From CAYSPU01 sp964432995 (lineage in GTDB: Bacteria > Verrucomicrobiota > Verrucomicrobiia > Limisphaerales > JAHDYP01), in the NCBI GenBank assembly GCA_964432995.1, contig CAYSPU010000063.1, positions 1 to 24,749 on the forward strand: a stretch of DNA of 24,749 bases, written 5' to 3'. Each line of letters begins with the position of its first letter. The stretch's first letter is position 1. Positions 1 to 9,950 of the stretch are shown one piece after another. The translations under genes were made by a program, and so were the position numbers. Under the pieces are notes generated by a model that worked only from the letters and a program-made list of their open reading frames with translations, ran no database searches and was not told the DNA's origin.

Positions 1-209
1 CAGCCTCACCTGCCGAACACGCCTCCGAACCTCCGATCGCCTGCCGCCCGCTCGCGGCTGCTGCGACCGAGGGACCGGTCGCGCTCCGGCTGCGGACCGC
101 TCGCCGTCCCGGCGGGCAGCAGCCTCACCTGCCGGACGTATCTCCGAACCTCCGGCCGCCTCCCGCCCGCTCGCGGCTGCTGCGACCGAGGGACCGGTCG
201 CGCTCCGGC
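1..209. repeat. 119-bp tandem direct repeat (about 1.75 copies)
   Basis: The segment starting CAGCCTCACCTGCCG at 1 starts again at 120. The second copy runs to about 209 and keeps most bases, including the block CTGCGACCGAGGGACCGGTC, with scattered substitutions and one small length-neutral stretch of difference. The first copy may begin before the window. It lies upstream of the exported hydrolase at 304. I see no convincing gene in it: the short reading frames here are rich in Arg, Pro and Gly and follow base composition. Confidence 0.8.
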
Positions 210-242
210 CACTTGCGCGGGGCCCTGGGGGCAGTTCCTGGG

Positions 243-271
243 TTGAAACGCTGGCGGGAACCGTTGAGAAT
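243..271 (+). promoter_or_regulatory. possible sigma70-type promoter of the gene at 304
   Basis: TTGAAA at 243-248 matches five of six bases of the -35 consensus. After a 17-base spacer comes GAGAAT at 266-271, which matches four of six bases of the -10 consensus. Initiation would fall near 278 and leave a leader of about 25 bases before the ATG at 304. No Shine-Dalgarno motif stands out in that leader. The call rests on consensus similarity alone. Confidence 0.25.
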
Positions 272-303
272 CCGCCCGCCATCAATTCCACCAAGCACCG
301 ACC

Positions 304-3300
304 ATGAACCCCCGGTCCACGATTGTCCTGATCCCCGCGGCTCTGTGTCTGGTTGGCCTAGCCCTGGCCCGTGCCGCCAGCGACCCTCCCGCACTCCGCC
401 TCAACGCCGAACCCGGACGTCCGATCACGCTCGAGGCGGGCGAACGCGTCCTCCTCACGTCGCCGGCGGAAGGCCTGTGGTCCGTGGCGACAGGCTGGAC
501 CAACGATTGGCCGTCGGTGTGGGTGCATGCGCAACCCGCGAGAGTCTGGCGGGAGGCAGACTGGACCCGCGTGTCCGGCCAACTCGAGTTGCCGGAAGGC
601 CGCCTCGAACTGTCCGATGCCTACCGGATCGAAGGCGACGTCTTGCGCGGCGTTCGGCGTTTCACCTGGCGCGGCAAGCTCGAGTTGCCGCGCTGCACCT
701 TGTCCGTGCGCTGGCTGGTTCCGGGTGCCACGAACGCCAAGCCGCTGCTGCCGGGCATCGTCTACTACGGGAACCCGTCCGGGGCACGAACCGGCGCCGG
801 CGCCGTGGCCGTGCACGCGGGTGTTCCCGGCGACACTTCGTTGTTCGAGGAGCACCGCTACGCCGCGTCCTTTGCCTGTATCGAATGGTCCACCGACAAT
901 TCGTTCCACAGCGCCGTATTGCACACCGTTCCGTCGCGCGCGGCGGGCGGAAACCACGCCGACCAATGGTGGTCCCTCGGGGTGATCGCCCGGGAATCGG
1001 CCACGGAGTTGACTCTCCTCTCGGGTCCGTGTGCCGCCAACGGCCAGCGAAGCGTGATCAAGGCCCTGCAGCAGAAGTTCCTCCCTTACCCGGACGCCTG
1101 GATGACCCTGCGCCCCGGCGCGGTGGTGGAGAAGACGTTCTTCCTGCAGATCTGCCCACGCGTCGAGCGGGGCTCAGGATTCCGCGCGCCTTTCCGCACG
1201 GCGCTGCGGCTGCAGCCGCCGTTCAGCCTGGACGGTTTGCCGACTCTGGACCGAATCGTTCGCGACAAGTATCGCTTCGCCGTCTCCCGGTTTCGCGATC
1301 GGGCGAACGATCCGGGGTTCGAGATGTACCCCGACTATGTTGAGGGGACGCACTACGTGATGGGGTGGTGCGGCCAAGCCGGGGCGCTGGGCGGTGCCCT
1401 GCTCCGACTCGCCGCGCGCCTCGATGACACCAACGCCATATCCCGTGCGGTTCGCTCCATGAACCATCTCGCGACCGCTCCCTTCAACGACCACGGTTTT
1501 CTGCTCAAATACACCGCCGAGTCCGGCCGATGGTCGGATCAAGATCACGTCTCGCAGGGACAGGCGATGGAGAACTTCGCCCGCGCCATCCTCGCCGCCC
1601 GCGACCGTGGGGGGATCGATACCAGCACCTGGGAGACGTTCCTGCAAAGGGCCTGCGCCCTGCACGCCGACCGCATTCTGCGCGACGATTGGCGACCGGT
1701 TTCCACCGCCGAAGCCTTCTACGTCTCGCCGCTCTGCAAGGCCTCCCAGCTCTTTGACAACGCTGGATTCCGGCGTGCCGCCGTCAAGGCCGCCGAACAC
1801 TACGCCCACCGCCACCTCGACATGCAGGAACCTCACTGGGGCGGCACCCTGGACGCCCGCTGCGAAGACAAAGAGGGCGCGCTCGCCGGATTCCAGGCCT
1901 TCCTGGCCGTCTACGAACTCACCCGCGACCCGCGCCACCTCGAATGGGCCGCCCACGCCCTCGATGTCGCCCTGACCTACACCGTCCTCTGGGACATCGA
2001 CCTGCCCGCCGGCCGACTCCGCGACCACCACCTCCGGACTCGTGGTTGGACCATCGTGTCGGCACAGAACCAACACTTGGATGTCTATGCGGTCCTGTTT
2101 ACACCGGAGATCTGGCGCATGGGGGACTATCTCGGCCGCGACGATCTGAAGCGCCTGGCCGCGGTCATGTACCGGAGCTGCGGCCAACTCATCGACGCCC
2201 AGGGCAGCCAGGGCGAACAAATCCAACAGACCAACTTCGGCCAGTCCGGAGACCTGACGGATGTCTTCCGGATGCGGGGCGGCTATAGCGAAGGGTGGAC
2301 GGTCTTCTGGATCACCGCCCACTTCCTCAATGCTGCGGCCCAGTTCGAGGCGATGGGGGTGGACCTGGATCAGGTGGAAACGTCGATCGCCTGCACGTCA
2401 CCGACCGCGCCGGTGACTCCGTCGCCGCTGTATCGCGACCCGGTCTACGACGGAGCCGCCGATCCGGTTCTGGCCTGGAACCCGGCGCGGTCCGCTTGGT
2501 GGATGTACTACACGCAACGCCGGGCCAAACTGGATCTCCCGGGCGTCGAATGGTGTCACGGCACCGAGATCGGCGTCGCCGAATCGCGCGACGAAGGCAT
2601 GACCTGGATCTACCGCGGCACGCTCGCGCTCGAGGCACCGGACGCCGAGTACTCCTTCTGGGCGCCCGACGTCATCCAGGACGATGCCGGGCGATACCAC
2701 ATGTTCGTCAGCTACGTCCCCGGAGCGGCCAACACCCACCGCAACTGGGGCGGCCAGCGCCACATCCTCCATTACTCCTCCGCGGACCTCTGGAGCTGGA
2801 CCTTCGAACGACGCGTCCCCTTGGCGTCGGACTACTGCATTGACCCAACACTGTTCCGGAGACCGGACGGCGCCTGGCGGATGTGGTACAAGGACGAAGG
2901 CCACGACTCGAAGACGTATGCGGTCGAGAGCCACGATCTCAAGTCGTGGGTTCCGGTGAAGGACCCGGGCATCTCGAAGCTCTACGGCGAAGGCCCCAAG
3001 GCGTTCCGGTTCCGGGACTCCTACTGGCTGATCAAGGATCCCGACAGCGGACTGGATGTCTACCGTTCCGAGGATCTCGATTCGTGGACTTACCAGGGCA
3101 AGATTCTGGAGAAGCCCGGTACCCGGAACAGCGACGGAACCATCGGCAAACACGCCGATGTTGTCGTTTGCGGTGATCGCGCCTACATCATCTACTTCAC
3201 CCACCCCTATACCGAGAACGCTCCCGCGCGGAACGGGATCTCGCCGCTCTCCAACCGGCATACCGCGCTTCAAGCCGCAGAACTCGAGGTCCGCGACGGC

Positions 3301-3384
3301 AAGTTGGTGTGCGATCGCGACAAGCCATTTCGCATCCGGCTCACGCCGCCAGGGAAGGCAGCGTCGGCGGGCTCCCGGCCATGA
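304..3384 (+). CDS. exported multidomain glycoside hydrolase-like protein (alpha/alpha toroid plus GH43-like propeller)
   Basis: A 1026-residue protein. Residues 1-24 form a signal peptide (MNPRS, then a Leu/Ala core ending LARA), so it is probably exported. Residues about 40-320 are an unrecognised, apparently beta-rich region. Residues about 330-700 contain repeated helical stretches such as GWCGQAGALGGALLRLAARL and QGQAMENFARAILAARDRG, like the alpha/alpha toroids of GH127/GH88-type and related enzymes. Residues about 705-1010 look like a five-bladed GH43/GH117-type propeller. Candidate catalytic acids in the order expected for that clan are D720 (AADPV), D847 (CIDPT) and E896 (GEGPK). The fusion suggests two activities on one plant or algal polysaccharide. 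The substrate cannot be read from the sequence. The ATG at 304 is chosen because it leads directly into the signal peptide. The next gene on the same strand begins 46 bases after the stop. Confidence 0.75.
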   Translation: MNPRSTIVLIPAALCLVGLALARAASDPPALRLNAEPGRPITLEAGERVLLTSPAEGLWSVATGWTNDWPSVWVHAQPARVWREADWTRVSGQLELPEGRLELSDAYRIEGDVLRGVRRFTWRGKLELPRCTLSVRWLVPGATNAKPLLPGIVYYGNPSGARTGAGAVAVHAGVPGDTSLFEEHRYAASFACIEWSTDNSFHSAVLHTVPSRAAGGNHADQWWSLGVIARESATELTLLSGPCAANGQRSVIKALQQKFLPYPDAWMTLRPGAVVEKTFFLQICPRVERGSGFRAPFRTALRLQPPFSLDGLPTLDRIVRDKYRFAVSRFRDRANDPGFEMYPDYVEGTHYVMGWCGQAGALGGALLRLAARLDDTNAISRAVRSMNHLATAPFNDHGFLLKYTAESGRWSDQDHVSQGQAMENFARAILAARDRGGIDTSTWETFLQRACALHADRILRDDWRPVSTAEAFYVSPLCKASQLFDNAGFRRAAVKAAEHYAHRHLDMQEPHWGGTLDARCEDKEGALAGFQAFLAVYELTRDPRHLEWAAHALDVALTYTVLWDIDLPAGRLRDHHLRTRGWTIVSAQNQHLDVYAVLFTPEIWRMGDYLGRDDLKRLAAVMYRSCGQLIDAQGSQGEQIQQTNFGQSGDLTDVFRMRGGYSEGWTVFWITAHFLNAAAQFEAMGVDLDQVETSIACTSPTAPVTPSPLYRDPVYDGAADPVLAWNPARSAWWMYYTQRRAKLDLPGVEWCHGTEIGVAESRDEGMTWIYRGTLALEAPDAEYSFWAPDVIQDDAGRYHMFVSYVPGAANTHRNWGGQRHILHYSSADLWSWTFERRVPLASDYCIDPTLFRRPDGAWRMWYKDEGHDSKTYAVESHDLKSWVPVKDPGISKLYGEGPKAFRFRDSYWLIKDPDSGLDVYRSEDLDSWTYQGKILEKPGTRNSDGTIGKHADVVVCGDRAYIIYFTHPYTENAPARNGISPLSNRHTALQAAELEVRDGKLVCDRDKPFRIRLTPPGKAASAGSRP

Positions 3385-3400
3385 GGGTTCGTTTCTCTTG

Positions 3401-3427
3401 AACAAGGACGCAGAGAGCCGCAGAGCC
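3401..3427 (+). repeat. short phased intergenic repeat (GCAGAG type)
   Basis: Between two genes, the text AAGGACGCAGAGAGCCGCAG repeats a roughly 10-base word (GACGCAGAGA, GCCGCAGAGC). It resembles other short phased repeats in this window near 12421, 12584, 19749 and 20034. It overlaps the place where a ribosome binding site for the next gene should be. Confidence 0.4.
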
Positions 3428-3430
3428 CGC

Positions 3431-4168
3431 ATGACTGAAGACGCAACCGCCGTCAACGCCATGGAACATCGAAGAATGTGGTTGGCACTGCTCGCTCTGC
3501 TGCTGCTCGTGCCCGTGCCCAGCGTGGCCACGGCGGCCTCCATGTTCTGGTGGCCCGGCACCGCCTGGGGCCAGGGGCTCTTCATCGGCGGCAAGCTCTG
3601 GATTCTACTGCTCCCGATGGCTTGGCTGCTCTGGGTGGAAAAGGGCCGGCTGAGCTGGTCGCCGCCACGGAAAGGCGGCTTCGGCGTGGGCGCACTGCTC
3701 GGTCTCGGAATCAGCGCCGCGATCGTGGTGGTCTTCCTCCTGGCGCTCCGGTTGGGCTGGATCGACCCCGCGCAGGTGGCCGAGCGGGCCGCGACGACCG
3801 GGCTCAACCAGCCGCGCCTCTTCCTGCTGGGGGCGGTCTACTGGATCACCGCGAACTCGTTGATGGAGGAATACGTCTGGCGCTGGTTCGTCTTTCGCCA
3901 GAGCGAGACGCTGGTCGGATCGGAAGGCGCGATTGCCGTGTCGGCTCTCGGTTTCACCGCCCATCACGTGGTTGCGCTGTCGGGCCAGTTTTCGTGGCCC
4001 GTCACGATCCTCGGTTCCCTGGGGGTTTGCACCGGCGGCGCCGTGTGGAGTTGGCTCTACCTTCGATACCGTTCGATCTGGCCGGGCTATCTCAGCCACG
4101 CCCTGGTGGACGTGCCCATCTTCGTGATCGGTTACTGGCTGATCTTCACCACCGCCGGACGGGGCTAG
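3431..4168 (+). CDS. CPBP family (CAAX-like) intramembrane metalloprotease
   Basis: A 245-residue polytopic membrane protein. Family motifs are present: E146-E147-xxx-R151 (MEEYVWR), F175-xxx-H179 (GFTAHH), and H223-xxx-D227 (SHALVD), where many relatives have Asn instead of Asp. Hydrophobic segments cover about residues 17-35, 52-70, 85-105, 130-145, 170-215 and 225-240. CPBP proteases (Rce1 relatives) cleave or process membrane-associated substrates; the target is unknown here. Two in-frame ATGs are possible, at 3431 and 3461. I chose 3431 because a weak purine stretch (GCAGAG) lies just upstream and the later ATG has none. The stop is 23 bases from the convergent gene at 4192. Confidence 0.85.
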   Translation: MTEDATAVNAMEHRRMWLALLALLLLVPVPSVATAASMFWWPGTAWGQGLFIGGKLWILLLPMAWLLWVEKGRLSWSPPRKGGFGVGALLGLGISAAIVVVFLLALRLGWIDPAQVAERAATTGLNQPRLFLLGAVYWITANSLMEEYVWRWFVFRQSETLVGSEGAIAVSALGFTAHHVVALSGQFSWPVTILGSLGVCTGGAVWSWLYLRYRSIWPGYLSHALVDVPIFVIGYWLIFTTAGRG

Positions 4169-4191
4169 GCCGGCGATCGCACCGGGGGAGA

Positions 4192-5556
4192 TCAAGGACT
4201 CTCGGGTTCTTCGATGCAGTAAAGAACCTTGTCCGAGCGGATCAGCAACCGGCGGCCGTCGATGGCGGGGCTCGCGTCGAAACTGCTCCGGTCGCCCAAC
4301 CCGTTGCGGGCCAGTTGCTCGAATTGGGGTTTCGCGGCCAGTACGAAGACTGCGCCCTGGCGCCCCACGGCGTAGATCCTGCCATCGGCGAGGACCGGCG
4401 AAGCATAGATCTGCCCGGCGTTGGCGAGCCGTTCTTCGTAGACCAGCTTGCCGGTGGTTGCCTCCACGCAATAGGCCAGGCCGAGGTTCTCGTGAAAGAA
4501 GTAGAGATGACCTTCGTGGAAGATGGGCGAGGAAACGTTCGAACCTTTGTTGAGCGTCCACAACCGGTGGGTCTGGGTGACATCGCCACGCCCGCCGGCC
4601 CGCACCGCCAGCGCCCCGCCGGTCCGCCCCCCGATGCAATAGACGGTTTCTTGATCGTTCACCAGACTGGGCACCATGTACCATCCTATCCCCGTGGCGC
4701 ACGACCACAACCGCTCGCCCGTGGCGGGGTCGAATCCCAGTACGCTGCCCGCGACCGCCACCACCAGCTCCGGCTTGCCGCCGGCCACGGGCACGAAGAT
4801 GGGCGTGTTCCATGACTCCTTCATGCCGCCGGCCCGCCAGACTTCCTTGCCCGTTTGCCGGTTCAAGGCCACCAGCGAACCGCTCTCGACCGCGGCATTG
4901 ATGATCACCAGGTCCCGGTAGAGCACGGGCGAAGCAGCCGAACCCCAGCCGTGAGTTCCGGAACCGACGTCCGCGTGCCAGAGCGACCTGCCGTCATGGG
5001 AAAAGGCAAGCACCCCCGACCTGCCAAAGAAGACATACACCCGGTCGTCATCCGCCAGCGGCGTGCTGGATGCATAACCATGGTCGCGAACCTTGTCCTG
5101 CTCCGGTTGGGCCGCGGGGACATCCCGCTTCCAGAGAACCCTCCCATCCGTGCGATCGAGACACAGGACGTGGCGTTGAAGCCTGCTCATGTCGCCCCCG
5201 GACGATCCGGGCACGGCGTATCCCGTGTAGCAGGTCAGGTAGATCCGATCCCCCGCCACGATGGGGCTCGATCCGCCCGGGCCGGGCAGGGGTGTCTTCC
5301 AGGCGAGGTTATGGTCGGTGCTCCATTCCATGGGCAGCCCTCGACTCCGGCCAGCGGCCTGGCCGTCTGGTCCGCGGAACTGGCGCCAGCCGCCGGTGCT
5401 GGCCGGGGGTTGGGCACAGACCTGCAGACCTGCGGTGAACCCGACCAGGAGGGCGTATCTGAAAACCGCGCCGGCGCAGCCGGAAGTCGCATTTCGGGAC
5501 GCGCTGGCCAAAGGGACGAGGGCGACGTTTGTGCTCACATCAGATTGCTGTTTCAT
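4192..5556 (-). CDS. exported PQQ-like (BamB-type) beta-propeller protein
   Basis: A 454-residue protein. After a basic N-terminus, a hydrophobic stretch (YALLVGFTAGLQVCAQ, about residues 33-49) should act as a signal peptide. The mature part opens with WRQFRGPDG and then WKTPLPGPGGSSPIV, the usual start of planctomycete and verrucomicrobial PQQ-like repeat proteins. Repeats follow in which Asp-x-x-Thr-Gly turns precede Trp (DRTDGRVLWKRD, NRQTGKEVWRA, DPATGERLW, EATTGKLVYEE), one per blade. There is no catalytic PQQ-dehydrogenase signature, so a scaffold or binding role is more likely than an enzyme. The start at 5556 (MKQQSD) is preferred over an upstream frame extending to 5922, because that extension runs through the palindrome at 5797-5834 and lacks protein-like composition. 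The gene is divergent from the operon at 6027. Confidence 0.8.
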   Translation of the reverse strand: MKQQSDVSTNVALVPLASASRNATSGCAGAVFRYALLVGFTAGLQVCAQPPASTGGWRQFRGPDGQAAGRSRGLPMEWSTDHNLAWKTPLPGPGGSSPIVAGDRIYLTCYTGYAVPGSSGGDMSRLQRHVLCLDRTDGRVLWKRDVPAAQPEQDKVRDHGYASSTPLADDDRVYVFFGRSGVLAFSHDGRSLWHADVGSGTHGWGSAASPVLYRDLVIINAAVESGSLVALNRQTGKEVWRAGGMKESWNTPIFVPVAGGKPELVVAVAGSVLGFDPATGERLWSCATGIGWYMVPSLVNDQETVYCIGGRTGGALAVRAGGRGDVTQTHRLWTLNKGSNVSSPIFHEGHLYFFHENLGLAYCVEATTGKLVYEERLANAGQIYASPVLADGRIYAVGRQGAVFVLAAKPQFEQLARNGLGDRSSFDASPAIDGRRLLIRSDKVLYCIEEPESP

Positions 5557-6026
5557 CCTGCGAGCGAAGTCAACTCTGCCCGGTCGATTTCGCCCGGCCC
5601 GCAGTCTCCGTGCAGGTGAAGCGAGAAAGAACCTCCAGGCTCGCGGGGAACCGCGCGGAAGCTGCACCAGAACCGGCAGCCGAAGTGAGGCAACGCACCC
5701 AGCGTATCCGCCGCCTCGGAGCGAAAGACGGCAGACACTCCAGTGGCGGGTCCGGCTAGTCAGGTGGTTGCTCCGCCAGACACCAACTGTTTCAATGTGC
5801 AACCTTTTGTCGTATATACGACAAAAGGTTGCACCCCTCTCGGGAGGTGCGGGTTTGCTTGGTGGTGCTGTTCCCCAGCGCAGGCGCACGTCGAGCGGAA
5901 GATGCGAATGCCCTGGACCCATCTCCGGCGGCGTCCAGGCGCACTTCTGCGTGGACCGCGGAACGCGGACACGGCAAGGTGAGCGGCATCTGGGCGGCCG
6001 GAGGCGGAAACCATCGAAGGCGAGCC
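5557..6026. other. 470-bp divergent intergenic region
   Basis: This gap separates the minus-strand PQQ-like gene from the plus-strand sugar operon, so it should hold promoters for both. The clear structure is the 38-base palindrome at 5797-5834, about 190 bases before the aminotransferase ATG and 240 bases from the PQQ-like start. The rest shows no convincing gene. Short frames across it are rich in Arg, Ala and Pro and lack a credible start or family resemblance. Confidence 0.6.
5797..5834. promoter_or_regulatory. perfect 38-bp palindrome, probable operator
   Basis: The left half is GTGCAACCTTTTGTCGTAT. The right half is its exact reverse complement, with the axis between 5815 and 5816 and no spacer. 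The core TTGTCGTATATACGACAA is AT-rich inside a GC-rich neighbourhood. Its form fits a homodimeric repressor site such as those of FCD-type GntR regulators, but no regulator gene is in the window. A TATATA at 5813-5818 lies 17 bases after TTTCAA (5790-5795), so the palindrome may overlap a promoter -10. No T-run follows the right arm, which argues against an intrinsic terminator. Confidence 0.6.
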
Positions 6027-7486
<1,460 letters not shown>

Positions 7487-7490
<4 letters not shown>

Positions 7491-8131
7491 ACCCCGCGCA
7501 GGAAGCCCGGCAAGCGGTATGCCGCATGGGGAGACGGCTGCTGGAAACCGGCCTGGTGATCGGCACCTGGGGCAATGTGAGCGTCAGACTCGGCAGCCAG
7601 ATGGTCATCACTCCCACCGGGGCGGACTACACCCAACTGACCGAAGCCGATATGGCCTTGGTAGATCTGGCAACAGGCGCCTGGGAGGGACCGAAGCCGT
7701 CCAGCGAACGGGAGCTTCACCGGGCGGTTTACCTGGAACGTAAGGAAGTCAACGCGGTGATTCACGTGCACTCGCCCCATGCCTCGACGCTGGCCGCGGC
7801 ACGACGGGAATTGCCCGCGGTCCTGGACGACGTCGCTCAGATGATCGGTCCCAGCGTGCGGGTCGCGGACTACGCGCTACCCGGCACGCCGAAGATCGTT
7901 CGGGCAACACGACGGGCGCTGAGGGGGCGCATGGCGGCGCTGATGGCCAACCACGGGGCCATCTGCCTGGGGCGCAGTCTGGACGAGGCCTTCTTGTGCT
8001 GCCAAGTCCTCGAGAAGGGGTGCAAGGCGTTCATCGAGGCGGCCTTCCTTGGCGGGGCGAAGGGCATCAACAAGTTCGAGGCCTGGCTGATGCACCAGGT
8101 CTTCCTGAGGAAATACTCCAAAGCTCGGTGA
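7487..8131 (+). CDS. class II aldolase/adducin family protein (fuculose-phosphate aldolase-like)
   Basis: A 214-residue protein with the size and full metal site of the class II aldolase/epimerase family. GNVS is at 29-32, and PSSE carries E74 as catalytic acid/base. HVHSPH supplies H93 and H95, and NHG supplies H156. These correspond to E73, H92, H94 and H155 of E. coli FucA. Such enzymes cleave a ketose phosphate to dihydroxyacetone phosphate and an aldehyde, or act as 4-epimerases or decarboxylases. The aldehyde product cannot be predicted. The start codon overlaps the aminotransferase stop by four bases, and the stop overlaps a possible GTG start of the kinase gene, indicating translational coupling through the operon. 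Confidence 0.87.
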
Positions 8132-8136
8132 ACCCC

Positions 8137-9750
8137 ATGGATGCCCCCTTCGTCATCGGGTATGACGTCGGCACGACCGGCGCCAAGACCTGCCTCTTCC
8201 GACTCGGCCACCGAATGGAATTGGTGGGTCGCGCCCTGCGCGAGTACCCCCTGCGAACGGTCGGCGGCGATGGTGCGGAGCAGGACCCGGACGACTGGTG
8301 GCGCGCACTGGTGGAAGGCACCGTGGAAGTCCTGAAGCACAGCGGCGTTTCGGCGGTCCGGGTGCGGGCGGTCTCCTTTTCGGCGGGGATGCAGAGCTTC
8401 GTGCCGGTGGACGGAGAGGGGCGGGTGCTTCGTCCGGCCATGACCTACCTGGACCAGCGCGGCACCGCCCAGCGCCGGCGGGTGATCGCCTGGTTCCCGC
8501 GCCTCGGTGGCATCCACGCGCCCCTTCTGCTCTGCTCGCTCCGACAGACGGGCGGGGTATCGGCCAGCGTGAAGGACCCTGTCTGGAAGTACCTGTGGAT
8601 GAAGGATCATGAACCGGAACGGTTCGCCCGGTTGCGCTACTGGTTGGACGTGCGGGATTACCTTGCCCTGCGCGCTACCGGTCGCGCGACGATGACCCAG
8701 GACTCTGCCCACGCCACGTTCCTCTGCGATACCCGCCGGGGCCGCGCGAATTGGAGCCGCCTGCTCTGCCGCTGGCACGGCGTCGACATGCGGCACCTCC
8801 CGGAGGTGATCGCCGCTACCGACGTGGTGGGGCCCCTGTGCCTGGCTGCGGCACACGATCTGGGACTCCCTCCGGCAACACCCGTGGTCGGCGGCGGTGG
8901 CGATCTGACCATGCAAGCCCTTGGGGCCGGCTGCGTCGAAACCGGGGACACTCATGTCTACTTCGGTACCTCCGGATGGGTATCCACCGTGGTCGCTCGC
9001 CGGACCCTCGACCTCCGCCATTTTATGGGGTCGATCCGCGGCGCGCGCCCGGGCTACTACAATTTCATCGGAGAGCAGGAAACCTCGGGGAAATGCCTCG
9101 AATGGGTGCGCGACCACATTGCCTTGGACGAAATCGGGGTGTACCTGGCCAAGCGCCATGTGACGGAGGACCCCGACGCCCGCTACTCGTCGCTACTGGA
9201 TTACCTGAGCGAGGTGATCGAGGAATGCCCGGCCGGCTCCGGCGGAGTGGTTTTTGCCCCATGGCTTCGCGGGAACCGTTCGCCTTTTGAGGATCCCAAC
9301 GCCCGCGGCATTTTCTTCAATTTGGGATTGGACACCGGCAAGCGCGCCCTCATTCGGGCGGTCGTGGAGGGTATTCTGTTCCAGAAACGCTGGTGTCTGG
9401 AATGCATGGAGAAACGGCTGACCCTGCGCCATCCCCTGCGGTTTGTGGGCGGCGGCGCCTTGTCCAAAGCCATTGGGCAGATCCTCGCAGACATCACCGG
9501 ACGCTCCGTGGCGGTGATGGAGGAGCCGCAAAGCGTGGGCGCAGCCGGCGCGGCCGCCTGCTGTGGACTGGCGCTGGGTGTGTACCCCGGTTTCACCGCA
9601 ATCCCGCCGTCGGTTCGCAGCATCCGCACGCACACCCCCAATCCCACCCATCGCGCGGTGTACGACCGGAGTTACCGCGTCTTCAAGAACCTCCACCCGG
9701 CCAACCGGGCCAGCTTCGCGCTTCTGAACCAATCGCCGTCTTCGCCGTAG
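8137..9750 (+). CDS. FGGY-family carbohydrate kinase (xylulokinase-like)
   Basis: A 537-residue protein. DVGTTGAK at residues 10-17 is the first nucleotide-binding loop. The stretch ending GGGGDLTMQALGAG carries the conserved Asp that activates the substrate hydroxyl. GEQETSGKCLEW, APWLRGNRSPFEDPNARG and GGGALSKAIGQILADITGR are typical C-lobe motifs. FGGY kinases phosphorylate ketoses or polyols. Here the product is presumably the substrate of the aldolase encoded just upstream. The ATG at 8137 is taken as start. An in-frame GTG at 8128 would overlap the aldolase stop (GTGA), matches the four-base overlap of the preceding pair, and has an upstream AGGA, so it is a real alternative. It is last in the operon. 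Confidence 0.87.
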   Translation: MDAPFVIGYDVGTTGAKTCLFRLGHRMELVGRALREYPLRTVGGDGAEQDPDDWWRALVEGTVEVLKHSGVSAVRVRAVSFSAGMQSFVPVDGEGRVLRPAMTYLDQRGTAQRRRVIAWFPRLGGIHAPLLLCSLRQTGGVSASVKDPVWKYLWMKDHEPERFARLRYWLDVRDYLALRATGRATMTQDSAHATFLCDTRRGRANWSRLLCRWHGVDMRHLPEVIAATDVVGPLCLAAAHDLGLPPATPVVGGGGDLTMQALGAGCVETGDTHVYFGTSGWVSTVVARRTLDLRHFMGSIRGARPGYYNFIGEQETSGKCLEWVRDHIALDEIGVYLAKRHVTEDPDARYSSLLDYLSEVIEECPAGSGGVVFAPWLRGNRSPFEDPNARGIFFNLGLDTGKRALIRAVVEGILFQKRWCLECMEKRLTLRHPLRFVGGGALSKAIGQILADITGRSVAVMEEPQSVGAAGAAACCGLALGVYPGFTAIPPSVRSIRTHTPNPTHRAVYDRSYRVFKNLHPANRASFALLNQSPSSP

Positions 9751-9772
9751 TCGTCTGCGGCAACCGCGTACT

Positions 9773-9881
9773 CCCAAATCCGCGTCCAAGCCCGGAACTG
9801 CTCAGGCCAATGCCCCCTCGAGGTTTGTCCCGGGACGACTGAATCCCAGCGCCACTCAGGCGAGGATCCGGGGTGCGGTAA
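9773..9881 (+). repeat. short copy of a dispersed repeat shared with 24146-24400
   Basis: The left part (CCCAAATCCGCGTCCAAGCC, then GCCCCCTCGAGG) and right part (GGGACGACTGAATCCC, then AGGCGAGGATCCGGG) match in order and orientation the two ends of a roughly 255-base sequence at 24146-24400, but the middle is missing. The 200-base gap between the kinase and the PAS gene holds little else: after it come two near-identical GGTGCGG(T/C)AACC words at about 9872-9898. Confidence 0.65.
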
Positions 9882-9950
9882 CCGGGGTGCGGCAACCGCC
9901 TTGCCACGCGTCGGCCCAGGTGGTACAGGCAGAGATGACGGCAGGCTGTT

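Noticed and set aside
2398..3807. 469-residue minus-strand reading frame
   Set aside because: It lies opposite the exported hydrolase and the protease, both with clear domains. Its composition mirrors theirs and it shows no domain of its own.
5797..5834. Intrinsic transcription terminator
   Set aside because: No T-run follows either arm, there is no loop, and the site lies between divergent, not convergent, genes.
5557..5922. N-terminal extension of the PQQ-like protein
   Set aside because: The open frame crosses the palindrome, has no protein-like pattern, and would bury the signal peptide inside the protein.
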